Assembly: GCA_012999515.1 (NCBI GenBank)
Contig: JABEEB010000001.1
Location: forward strand, 1,302,001 to 1,366,000
Length of the DNA: 64,000 nt
Reading direction: 5' to 3'
Source of the DNA: Salifodinibacter halophilus
GTDB taxonomy: Bacteria > Pseudomonadota > Gammaproteobacteria > Nevskiales > Salinisphaeraceae
Of the stretch, positions 55,325 through 63,578 are shown one piece after another. How positions within the stretch are numbered: position 1 is the first letter of the stretch; each line of letters begins with the position of its first letter. Made by a program: the position numbers and the translations under genes. Below the pieces are notes generated by a model, which was not told the origin of the DNA, made no database searches, and saw only the letters and a program-made list of their open reading frames with translations.

Positions 55325-55798
55325 ATGCAGCTCGAAGACTGCCTGACACCCCGGCGCGTTCGTCATGTACCGGAGATATCAAGCCGTAAGCGGCTACTGG
55401 AACGAGTCGCGAATATGCTGGCCTCAGCCGAACCGTCGCTGACGGCCAGCGAAATTCTGGATGCGTTGCGGGCACGCGAACGGCTCGGATCGACCGTCGT
55501 CGGCGGCGGTGCCGTTATAGCCCGCGCGCGCATCGCCGGCCTGGCTTCGCCGCTCGGTGCCTTCGTGCAACTAAGCCACAGCATTGACTACGGCGCGAAT
55601 GAACCGGACGCTGCCCCAATCGACCGACTTTTCGCACTAATCGTCCCCAAAGTGCCCAGCAACGACGTACGCGGCTTTGTCGATACTCTCGGCAAAACGC
55701 TAGCTCGCCCGGAAACCGCGGCTCGACTGCACGCCACAGCGAACGACGAAGCACTATTCACCGCCTTGTGTGCACTCGACGACACGCCCACGCCATGA
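55325..55798 (+). CDS. ptsN: PTS EIIA-Ntr-like protein lacking the phosphorylation His
   Basis: A 157-residue EIIA-fold protein. The family block normally reads REKxGSTGIGNGIAIPHGK; here it is RERLGSTVVGGGAVIARAR, so the phosphoacceptor His is Arg67. The remaining core (GAFVQLSHSIDYGAN, IDRLFALIVPK) is well kept. In E. coli PtsN regulates potassium transport and sensor kinases according to phosphorylation state. This copy cannot be phosphorylated at the usual site. Position between hpf and rapZ is standard, but npr does not follow. Confidence 0.85.
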   Translation: MQLEDCLTPRRVRHVPEISSRKRLLERVANMLASAEPSLTASEILDALRARERLGSTVVGGGAVIARARIAGLASPLGAFVQLSHSIDYGANEPDAAPIDRLFALIVPKVPSNDVRGFVDTLGKTLARPETAARLHATANDEALFTALCALDDTPTP

Positions 55799-55853
55799 AC
55801 AGATCCGCCAACGCCAGCCACGAGCGTATTGCGCCGCCCCGAGGAGCCCCTTC

Positions 55854-56711
55854 ATGAAACTGATCATCGTCAGCGGACTGGCCGGCGCTGGCAAATCCGT
55901 GGTCCTCCAGACCCTGGAAGACATCGGCTACTTCTCGATCGACAATCTGCCACTGGCCATGCTCCGCGATGTTTCCGCAAGCACGCTCACAGCGGAAGGC
56001 CTGGACTACGAACGGCTGGCGCTCGGCATCGATACACGGGCCGGACGCGAGCGCCTCGCGGATCTGCCGCAACGCATCGACAATCTGCGCGCGGCCGGCG
56101 TCGACGTCGAACTGATGTTTGTCACCGCCGATCCAGGCACGATCCTCGGTCGCTTCGACCAAACCCGTCGCCGTCACCCGCTGGCCACGGCCGACCTCGC
56201 ACTGCCCGAAGCCATCCGCGCCGACCGTGACGCACTCTCGGCGATCGAAGACAGCGCCGACGTCACGATCGATACGAGCCGCACCAATATCCATGAACTG
56301 CGCGACATCGTGCGCAACCGGGTCGAATCCGGGCAACCGGGGTCGGTTGCCATCCTGCTGCAGTCGTTCGGCTTCAAGCATGGCATTCCAGACGGCGTCG
56401 ACTTCTGTTTCGACGCACGCTGTCTGCCTAACCCTTACTGGGACCCCGAGCTTCGCCAGGCGACGGGCCGAGACCCCGGCGTGGCCGCCTTTTTCGAGGC
56501 CGACCAAGCAACACAGACCTATCTAACCGATCTCAGCAATTTTTTCGAGACCTGGTTACCCGCCTTCGCGCACGGCGATCGCGCCTACGTCACGATTGCC
56601 ATCGGCTGCACGGGCGGCAACCACCGCTCGGTGTATCTCGTGGAGCAGCTGGCCAAGTCTTGCCGGGCGCACTACGAACCAGTCATCGTGCGACATAACG
56701 AGATCGGTTGA
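55854..56711 (+). CDS. rapZ: RNase adapter protein RapZ
   Basis: A 285-residue P-loop protein. Walker A GLAGAGKS (residues 8-15), TLEDIGYFSIDNLPLAML, FDARCLPNPYW and TVAIGCTGGNHRSVY-like segment (here VTIAIGCTGGNHRSVYLVEQ) match the family. It controls GlmS through decay of GlmZ sRNA in enterobacteria, by RNase E. The C-terminus ends RHNEIG and lacks the Lys/Arg-rich tail of the E. coli protein. The ATG at 55854 has GAGGAG upstream. Confidence 0.94.
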   Translation: MKLIIVSGLAGAGKSVVLQTLEDIGYFSIDNLPLAMLRDVSASTLTAEGLDYERLALGIDTRAGRERLADLPQRIDNLRAAGVDVELMFVTADPGTILGRFDQTRRRHPLATADLALPEAIRADRDALSAIEDSADVTIDTSRTNIHELRDIVRNRVESGQPGSVAILLQSFGFKHGIPDGVDFCFDARCLPNPYWDPELRQATGRDPGVAAFFEADQATQTYLTDLSNFFETWLPAFAHGDRAYVTIAIGCTGGNHRSVYLVEQLAKSCRAHYEPVIVRHNEIG

Positions 56712-56839
56712 TAACCGCGGCAAAGACCTGACTGGCCAATCACAGTCGCCACCGCGCCGACCCCATCTCAGGTATACCTACTAGCGTCGAGCCACGCGCC
56801 CGCAACGCATTGATCTGATAACCCAACACCAAAGACCGC

Positions 56840-56860
56840 ACGCGGCCGGCCCGCGTTTTT
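56840..56860 (+). terminator. Intrinsic terminator after rapZ
   Basis: A 6-pair stem ACGCGG/CCGCGT with a CCGGC loop is followed directly by a run of Ts (56856-56860) on the plus strand. It ends the kdsD-to-rapZ run 129 bases after the rapZ stop, just before the convergent pmbA gene. Confidence 0.7.
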
Positions 56861-56884
56861 GACTTGCCGCGCCAGGTGGGCGAA

Positions 56885-58243
56885 TCAATTGCCGGCGATC
56901 GTCATGCGCTCAATCAGAACCGACGGCGTTCGCAACACGTTTGAAGTGTCGACATCATTACCAAGCGCATCAATCTGCTGAAACATCTGGCTTAGGTTGC
57001 CCGCGATGGTCACATTTTCCACTGGGTAAGCGATCTCACCGTTTTCCACCCAGAAACCAGCCGCACCACGCGAGTAGTCGCCCGTCGTCAGATCCACGCC
57101 CTGCCCCATTAGCTCAGTCACCACGAGCCCCCGGCCCATGCGGGCGATCAAAGCTTCAAACTCATGTTCGCCCGGTGCGATCGCTGGATTGAACACGCCG
57201 CCAGCATTGCCGGTGGTGGTCATGCCGAGCCGGCGTGCGCTATAGGACCCGAGCACATAACCAGTCAACACGCCATTGTCGACAAGTTTACGCTCGGCCG
57301 TCGCTACACCGTCGCCATCAAAGCCGGCGCTGGCCAGACCGCGTGGCCGATGGGGCGATTGTGTCAAGGTGAGTGCCGGGGCAGCGATCACATCACCCAT
57401 TCGGTCTTTTAGGAAGCTGGCGTCTTTATACAGCGCCCCGCCACTGATCGCACCGATCAGGTGTTGCCAGAGACTGGCCGCCACTCGTGGCTCAAAAAGA
57501 ACCGGCGCGGTCGTCGTCGGCGGCGTGCGCGCGCCCAAGCGGGCAACTGCACGATCGACCGCGCGTCGGCCAATGGCTTCGTCGGAAGCAAGATCGTCGG
57601 CTGCGCGCGCCGGCGAAAACGCCACGTCACGCTGCATGCCATTGTCATCCCGCGCGAGTGCACTGCAGCTAATCGCGTGTTGGGTCGCTGCCTGCGCGGC
57701 AATAAAGCCGTGGCTGTTGGCATACACCGTCATCTCGCTTTCGGTCCCGACCTGGGCCGCTTCGACCTGAAAGACCCGCGCATCGCGTTCAAATGCGGCG
57801 GCCTCAACCGCCAGCGCGCGGCGTTCAGCCTCATCGGCATCCAGCGCCCATGGATGATTCAACGATAACTCGGGCCAACCGCTGGCCATGAGCGAGGCGT
57901 CGGCCAGACCGGCGTCGGGATCGGGCTCGGTGAAACGCGCCATCTCAAGTGCCCGCGTCAGCGTCTCGGCCAGCCCATCGGCGCTCAAATCACTGGTTGT
58001 GGCTGTCGCTGAGCGCTGACCGCGATAGACGGTGACGCCGGCCGACCGCGCGTTGGCTGATTCGACGCTCTCGCGCTGCCCGGCGCGCGCCGAGACCGAC
58101 AGACTGCGCGCCGCCGAAATACCGACTTCGGCAGCATCCGCCCCGCCGCGACGTGCATCGCTGATCAGCGCCGCCACTTGCTCGCGCAGCGCTTGCGGCG
58201 CGACGCGGGCCTGCACATCGACGGCATCTCCAGTCTCGGCCAT
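56885..58243 (-). CDS. pmbA: Metalloprotease PmbA/TldE
   Basis: A 452-residue protein, the TldE half of the TldD/TldE protease, which matures some peptides and degrades CcdA in E. coli. SARAGQRESVESANARSAGVTVYRG region (outline), DGDGVATAERKLVDNGVLTGYV and GVDLTTGDYSRGAAGFWVENG are diagnostic. The ATG at 58243 is chosen with AAGGAA upstream; a start at 58363 would add 40 residues. The tldD partner is not here. Confidence 0.93.
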   Translation of the reverse strand: MAETGDAVDVQARVAPQALREQVAALISDARRGGADAAEVGISAARSLSVSARAGQRESVESANARSAGVTVYRGQRSATATTSDLSADGLAETLTRALEMARFTEPDPDAGLADASLMASGWPELSLNHPWALDADEAERRALAVEAAAFERDARVFQVEAAQVGTESEMTVYANSHGFIAAQAATQHAISCSALARDDNGMQRDVAFSPARAADDLASDEAIGRRAVDRAVARLGARTPPTTTAPVLFEPRVAASLWQHLIGAISGGALYKDASFLKDRMGDVIAAPALTLTQSPHRPRGLASAGFDGDGVATAERKLVDNGVLTGYVLGSYSARRLGMTTTGNAGGVFNPAIAPGEHEFEALIARMGRGLVVTELMGQGVDLTTGDYSRGAAGFWVENGEIAYPVENVTIAGNLSQMFQQIDALGNDVDTSNVLRTPSVLIERMTIAGN

Positions 58244-58304
58244 TATCGTTCCTTGTCTTGTGTCCAACCGTTCAAGACCAGTGCAGCAGTCAACGTTGCT
58301 GGTC

Positions 58305-59660
58305 TCATGCGTTATTTTCGAGTTGACCGAGAAGCCGCTGTTGAAAATTGTCGAAGCCGGCATTGCTCAGTACAACAACGTGATCCGCAGGCCTAACAAA
58401 CGCCGCGACCGCCATCACCAACGCGTCGACCGTGGTCGCGGCGTCCACATACGGCAGCCCCGCACGGCCGAGTGTTGCTTCCACCGACCAATCGAGACCG
58501 TCGGCAAAAACGAACACGGCATCGGCGCGCGTCAAACTCGCGGCTAGCTTATCGCCGTGGACACCTGCACGCATAGCGTTCGACGCCGGCTGCAGCACGG
58601 CAATCAGACGCCCAGTCCCCGGTTTGTCGGCAAGTGCGGCCAGCGTGGCCTCGATCGCAGTCGGATGGTGGGCGAAGTCGTCGGTCACCGATACACCGCC
58701 AGCACAGCCGAGATATTCTAAGCGTCGCTTGACGCCGTGAAAGTCGGCCAACGCCTGGGCCGAAGCTGTCGGTGCCACACCGGCCGCATCGGCCGCGACG
58801 ACCGCGGCCAGCGCATTCGACGCGGTATGCGCGCCGGTCAAGGTCCAACGCTCGTCAGCAAGCACCCGAGTGGCTTGACTAACCTGCCAAGCCCCAGTCT
58901 CGGTATCTAAACGCGCCGACCAATCGGTCTCGGTGTTGAATCTGGCCACCGGGGTCCAGCAGCCGCGGTCGAGCACATTCGCCAGCTCCGGCTCGTCTGC
59001 ATTGACCACCAGGTGCCCGCTCCCAGGCACAACGCGGACCAATTGATGGAATTGGCGTTTTATCGCCTCTAGATTGTCAAAAATATCGGCATGGTCGAAC
59101 TCGAGATTGTTCAGCACGCAGATCGATGGCCGATAATGGATGAACTTCGAGCGCTTATCGAAAAACGCCGTATCGTATTCATCGGCTTCAACCACGAAAC
59201 AACGCCCACCGCCGAGTGCGGCGGAAACGCCAAGATTGTGCGCCACACCGCCAATCAACCACCCCGGATCATAGCCAGCCCGGCGCAGTATATGCGTGAG
59301 CATACTGGCCGTCGTGGTCTTGCCGTGGGTGCCGGCCACAGCCAGGACCTGCCGTCCAGCCAACACGTTATCGGCAAGCCAGGCCGGGCCGGACGTATAG
59401 GCCAGCCCTCGATCCAGGACGGCTTCGACCTCCGGATTGCCACGCGACAACGCGTTGCCAATCACGACTTCATCCGGGGCCGGTTCGAGGTTGGCCACCC
59501 TAAAACCATCGGCGACCTCGATACCCACCTCGGCGAGCTGCGTACTCATGGGCGGATAGAGCGCACTATCCGAGCCGGTCACCGTATGCCCGGCCGCGCG
59601 CGCCAGCAACGCGATACCGGCCATGAAAGTGCCGCCAATGCCGAGAATATGAACGTTCAT
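58305..59660 (-). CDS. mpl: UDP-MurNAc:L-Ala-gamma-D-Glu-meso-DAP ligase (Mpl)
   Basis: A 451-residue Mur-ligase relative for cell wall recycling. VHILGIGGTFMAGIALLAR is the N-terminus, AVAGTHGKTTTASMLTHIL the P-loop, EADEYDTAFFDKRSKF the middle motif, and DDFAHHPTAIEATL the C-terminal signature. It attaches the recycled tripeptide to UDP-MurNAc. Confidence 0.94.
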   Translation of the reverse strand: MNVHILGIGGTFMAGIALLARAAGHTVTGSDSALYPPMSTQLAEVGIEVADGFRVANLEPAPDEVVIGNALSRGNPEVEAVLDRGLAYTSGPAWLADNVLAGRQVLAVAGTHGKTTTASMLTHILRRAGYDPGWLIGGVAHNLGVSAALGGGRCFVVEADEYDTAFFDKRSKFIHYRPSICVLNNLEFDHADIFDNLEAIKRQFHQLVRVVPGSGHLVVNADEPELANVLDRGCWTPVARFNTETDWSARLDTETGAWQVSQATRVLADERWTLTGAHTASNALAAVVAADAAGVAPTASAQALADFHGVKRRLEYLGCAGGVSVTDDFAHHPTAIEATLAALADKPGTGRLIAVLQPASNAMRAGVHGDKLAASLTRADAVFVFADGLDWSVEATLGRAGLPYVDAATTVDALVMAVAAFVRPADHVVVLSNAGFDNFQQRLLGQLENNA

Positions 59661-59663
59661 GCG

Positions 59664-60332
59664 CTAGACAGCAGCAAAAACCACCAGCAGGAACAACTCG
59701 AAGCCGATAGCAGCAGCCACCCCCATCCAGCGCGACATATCGAGTGCCTGACGATAGATGTGGCCAAACACCAGCAAACGCCAGACACCGACCGCGGCAA
59801 ACAGGAGAAACGCCCAAGCAACGGACGCGGACAGCGGTTCCCCCGCCCCGGTTGCCATCCCGGCGCTGCTGTTGCCACTCTGATTGGCGTTGGTTTTGTC
59901 AGGTGTGTCTTGCGCCGGGCTCGCCGACGACGCCGAACCAGTTGTTTGGGTCGCAGTGGGCGGCGCGTTGGCGGCGTTAACACGCATGGCCTTCAGGTAG
60001 GGAGCCATGGCGAGGTTCGGCGCGATCATGATCACCGTGAATAGCGTGCCGGTCGCAAACAGAGCCGTGGCCGTCTGTCGAAAGCGATTGGGCACATTGC
60101 GCCAAAGCAGGAGCCCCGCCGTGTAAATGGCCAGGAGTACAGTGGTTAACAAAATCAGGCTAACCGCCTGCGCCAAGGACTCCAGCACCAGTAGCTGGCC
60201 GGTGCCAGCCACCACGTATAGCGCCGCTGCAACGGCCAGCGAGCCACGATCACCGGGCATATCCTGCGGCCCGGCGCGCAGTCGCATAAGGTCAAGAACC
60301 TGGACCAACACGGCCATGATGGAATTCAACAT
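59664..60332 (-). CDS. Inner membrane protein of unknown function
   Basis: A 222-residue protein not recognised with certainty. It has hydrophobic segments near 45-65, 70-90 and 105-125, then a 55-residue low-complexity linker rich in Ala, Thr, Ser, Asn and Gly (around NAPPTATQTTGSASSAS), and two more hydrophobic segments at the C-terminus. The topology resembles YIP1-like small membrane proteins. It starts 3 bases upstream of mpl and may be co-transcribed with it. The ATG at 60332 avoids overlap with the divergent rnd. Confidence 0.6.
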   Translation of the reverse strand: MLNSIMAVLVQVLDLMRLRAGPQDMPGDRGSLAVAAALYVVAGTGQLLVLESLAQAVSLILLTTVLLAIYTAGLLLWRNVPNRFRQTATALFATGTLFTVIMIAPNLAMAPYLKAMRVNAANAPPTATQTTGSASSASPAQDTPDKTNANQSGNSSAGMATGAGEPLSASVAWAFLLFAAVGVWRLLVFGHIYRQALDMSRWMGVAAAIGFELFLLVVFAAV

Positions 60333-60347
60333 TCGTATAATGCGCCA

Positions 60348-61469
60348 ATGATACAAAACACTTCGCAATCGGTCGCGGTGATCGACACGTCAGCCGACCT
60401 CAGCGCTTTTCTCGAGGCGATCGGGCAGCCCACTACGCTGGCGCTGGATACCGAATTCGCGCGCGAACGGACCTATTTCCCACGGCTGTGTCTGATCCAA
60501 CTCGCCGTCGACAACCGCATCGCGCTGATCGATGCGCTAACCATCGACGATCTCGACCCATTGGCCGCGCTCTGGGCTAATCCACAAGTCACGACCGTCA
60601 TCCATTCAGCCACCCAGGATCTCGAAGTCCTGCTTCACCGCACCGGCGCGCTACCCGCGTGCGTGTACGACACCCAGATGGCGGCCGCATTCGCCGGTTA
60701 CGACGCGCAAGCAGGCTACGCAGCGCTGGTTGAATCCGAACTCGGCGTGACATTAGCCAAGGGCCACACACGCACCGACTGGCAACAGCGGCCACTACCA
60801 TCGGGGGCACTCGACTATGCCGCCGACGACGTGCGCTATCTACCGGCGCTTCATGGGCGCTTGGCCGAACAACTAGCCGACGCCGGACGCCAACAATGGT
60901 TGGCCGAAGACTGTGCGCGCCTGACCGACGCGGAGCGCTATCGACCCCACCCCGACAAAAGCATTCGCTTCGTGCGCGGCCTCGACCAACTCGAGGCATC
61001 AGCGCTGCCAATTGCTGCGCATCTGGCGGCCTGGCGAGAGCGAACGGCTGTAAACGCTGATCGCCCCCGGCGCTGGATCCTGGCCGACGACGCGGTCGTT
61101 GAGATGGCCCGTCGCCAACCATCCCGGACCGCCGATCTGGCCGTAATCGAATCGCTGCCTAAGCGCACGCGCGAACGCCACGGCAACGCGCTGATCGATA
61201 CGATTACCGCGGCCGACGGCGACACAGCGATGGCACCGGCGGCTACCACCAAGCCGACGCCCGCCGAGCGTCGACAGACCAAAGCCGGCATGGCCGAGCT
61301 GCGACGCATCGCCGGCACCCTAAAGATAGCGCCCGGAGCGCTCGGTTCGCGCGCGGATGTCGAGGCGCTGGTGTCGGGCCGACGCGATACGCGGCTGGAA
61401 ACGGGCTGGCGCGCCGAAGTGGCCGGGGCGGCAATCGCCGCAGCTATCGGTGCGTCGACAGCCGGGTAA
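60348..61469 (+). CDS. rnd: Ribonuclease D
   Basis: A 373-residue 3'-5' exonuclease for tRNA end trimming. The DEDD motifs are DTEFARERTYFPRL, HSATQDLEVLL and YAADDVRYLPAL; an HRDC domain follows (around RPRRWILADDAVVEMARRQP). Confidence 0.93.
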   Translation: MIQNTSQSVAVIDTSADLSAFLEAIGQPTTLALDTEFARERTYFPRLCLIQLAVDNRIALIDALTIDDLDPLAALWANPQVTTVIHSATQDLEVLLHRTGALPACVYDTQMAAAFAGYDAQAGYAALVESELGVTLAKGHTRTDWQQRPLPSGALDYAADDVRYLPALHGRLAEQLADAGRQQWLAEDCARLTDAERYRPHPDKSIRFVRGLDQLEASALPIAAHLAAWRERTAVNADRPRRWILADDAVVEMARRQPSRTADLAVIESLPKRTRERHGNALIDTITAADGDTAMAPAATTKPTPAERRQTKAGMAELRRIAGTLKIAPGALGSRADVEALVSGRRDTRLETGWRAEVAGAAIAAAIGASTAG

Positions 61470-61507
61470 CTGTTGTCAGCGCTTGTGCACGCGGGTGATA
61501 CCGCGGC

Positions 61508-62065
61508 TCAAGCGGCTTCGATCGCCTCGATCAAACGCGTCTGAATCGCGTCGATATCGCCAGTGGCGTTGACCGGCGTCAGCAAACCACGCTGTTCGTA
61601 ATAGGTCACCAAAGGCTCGGTCTGCTCGGCGAAGACAGCGAGTCGATTACGGATCGCTTCCTCCGTGTCATCCGCCCGTCCGCGCGCAGCCAAACGCCCG
61701 ACGATTTCTTCATTATCCACCTGCATGTGGATGACGCGCTGGAGCGGTCGCGACAGCTCGTCGAGCAATTGATCCAGTGCTTCGGCCTGCGCCAGGCTGC
61801 GCGGGAAACCGTCGAGGATGAAGCCATTCTGCGCGTCCGGCTCATTCAACCGTTCCCGGATCATCCCGATAACGGTGTCGTCCGAAACCAGTTCGCCAGC
61901 ATCCATCGCCGCCTTGGCTTTTTGCCCCAATTCGCTACCGGAAGCCACGGCCTCGCGCAGCAAATCACCGGAGGCAATCTTCGGCACGCCGTAATGTGAC
62001 GCCAGTTCGGCGCCCTGCGTTCCTTTTCCGGAGCCGGGCGCGCCCAGCAACACGATTTTCAGCAT
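61508..62065 (-). CDS. adk: Adenylate kinase, short-LID form
   Basis: A 185-residue adenylate kinase (AMP + ATP to 2 ADP). P-loop GAPGSGKGT at 8-16, the ASGDLLREAV AMP site and DGFPRSLAQAEAL are present. The LID is reduced to RLAARGRADDTEEAIRNRL, about 30 residues shorter than in the 214-residue E. coli enzyme. Divergent from the phosphofructokinase gene. Confidence 0.94.
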   Translation of the reverse strand: MLKIVLLGAPGSGKGTQGAELASHYGVPKIASGDLLREAVASGSELGQKAKAAMDAGELVSDDTVIGMIRERLNEPDAQNGFILDGFPRSLAQAEALDQLLDELSRPLQRVIHMQVDNEEIVGRLAARGRADDTEEAIRNRLAVFAEQTEPLVTYYEQRGLLTPVNATGDIDAIQTRLIEAIEAA

Positions 62066-62172
62066 AGTTGTTTCTGCGGTTTGTTCGTGTCGGGCGCTGG
62101 AGCAGTTCGCCCCGTCAACGCCGCGTTATTGACAAGGTCGTTGAAGTTACTGAACGCGTCAGCTCGCGTCAA

Positions 62173-62202
62173 TTGTCGCGTACCAACCTGCACCCGTATG
62201 AT
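62173..62202 (+). promoter_or_regulatory. Candidate promoter for the phosphofructokinase gene
   Basis: TTGTCG (62173-62178) and TATGAT (62197-62202) at 18 bases on the plus strand, about 40 bases before the GTG start. The other bases of this 175-base gap with adk show nothing clear. Confidence 0.45.
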
Positions 62203-62240
62203 TTCGGGGACGACATCCACATATCCATGAGTGCCTTACC

Positions 62241-63503
62241 GTGCCCCGCAACAACGTATTCTATGCCCAAAGCGGCGGTGTGACATCCGTGATCAACGCC
62301 TCGGCGGCCGGTGTCATCGAGACTGCACGCGCCAACTCCGACCGTATCGGCCGCGTTTACGCTGGCCGCGACGGCATCGTCGGTGCGCTTACTGAAGACT
62401 TAATCGATACCAGCGCCGAGTCCGACGCTGCGATCGCCGCGCTGTATCACACGCCCGGCGGTGCATTCGGCTCGGCACGCTACAAACTAAAATCCCTCGA
62501 CGAAAATCGCGCCGAATACGAACGCTTGATCGAAGTTTTTAAGGCACACGACATCGGTTACTTTTTCTACAACGGCGGCGGCGACTCGGCCGACACCTGC
62601 GAAAAGGTCAGTCATATCGCCGACGTCATGGGCTATCCGATCCAGACGATCCATATCCCCAAAACCATGGATAACGACCTGCCGGCGACTGACTGCTCGC
62701 CGGGCTTTGCCAGCGTAGCCAAATACACCGCCGTATCCATCCGCGAAGCCAGCCTTGACCTGGAAAGCATGTATCCAACCTCGACCAAGGTCTTCATCCT
62801 CGAGGTCATGGGCCGGCACACTGGCTGGACCGCAGCCGCCGGTGGCGTCGCCAGCGACATTGAAAGCGCCGACCCGCACATCATCCTGTTCCCGGAAGTC
62901 GTCTTCGACCGCGAACGCTTCCTGCGTAAGGTCGACAGCTGTGTCCAAAACCACGGTTACTGCACGATCGTGGCCTCCGAAGGCCTACGCCGACCGGACG
63001 GCCAATTCGTTTCGGACGCCGGCACCCAGGACGTTTTCGGCCACACACAACTCGGCGGCGTGGCCTCGGCGTTGGCAGACATGGTCGGCAACGAACTCGG
63101 CTACAAAAACCATTACGCCATCGCTGACTATCTCATGCGCTCAGCCCGGCACATCGCTTCCGAGACCGACGTCGAACACGCCTATGCCGTAGGCCAGGCA
63201 GCGGTCGAATACGCACTGGATGGCCACTCCGGCGTAATGGTGACTATTGAACGTGAATCCGACGACCCCTATCGCTGGCGACTCGGCAGCGCACCCTTGG
63301 CCGATGTCGCCAACGGCGAGCAAGCGATGCCGGACACGTTTATCAGCGACGACGGCTTCCACATCACGGACGCCGCGCGGGCCTATCTGACACCATTGAT
63401 TACCGGGGAATCCCATCCACCCTACGTCGATGGCCTGCCGCAGTACGCACGCTTGACCAAACAGCCAGTACCGCGCCAGTTGAATACCGATTTCAAAGTT
63501 TAA
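62241..63503 (+). CDS. pfp: Pyrophosphate-dependent 6-phosphofructokinase
   Basis: A 420-residue PFK of the PPi group. It interconverts fructose-6-P and fructose-1,6-bisP with PPi. The specificity residues are the PPi-type Asp115 in NGGGDSAD and Lys141 in IPKTMDNDLP; ATP-PFKs have Gly at these points. EVMGRHTGWTAAAGG is the substrate-binding segment. The start is a GTG at 62241 with a poor ribosome site. The gene for inorganic pyrophosphatase follows after 75 bases. Confidence 0.9.
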   Translation: MPRNNVFYAQSGGVTSVINASAAGVIETARANSDRIGRVYAGRDGIVGALTEDLIDTSAESDAAIAALYHTPGGAFGSARYKLKSLDENRAEYERLIEVFKAHDIGYFFYNGGGDSADTCEKVSHIADVMGYPIQTIHIPKTMDNDLPATDCSPGFASVAKYTAVSIREASLDLESMYPTSTKVFILEVMGRHTGWTAAAGGVASDIESADPHIILFPEVVFDRERFLRKVDSCVQNHGYCTIVASEGLRRPDGQFVSDAGTQDVFGHTQLGGVASALADMVGNELGYKNHYAIADYLMRSARHIASETDVEHAYAVGQAAVEYALDGHSGVMVTIERESDDPYRWRLGSAPLADVANGEQAMPDTFISDDGFHITDAARAYLTPLITGESHPPYVDGLPQYARLTKQPVPRQLNTDFKV

Positions 63504-63578
63504 ACAGTCGCACGAGTCGCCGGCGCACCCGGCAATCCGTTAAACTCGCGCATTTGAATTTCCAGAGGTTTTTGGGAC

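Noticed and set aside
56712-56884. Possible npr gene after rapZ
   Set aside because: Only 173 bases remain, with no HPr-like HARP motif in any frame; it holds a terminator.
59091-60044. 317-codon plus-strand frame across mpl and the membrane protein
   Set aside because: Antisense to two genes with clear motifs or helices; no recognisable domain.
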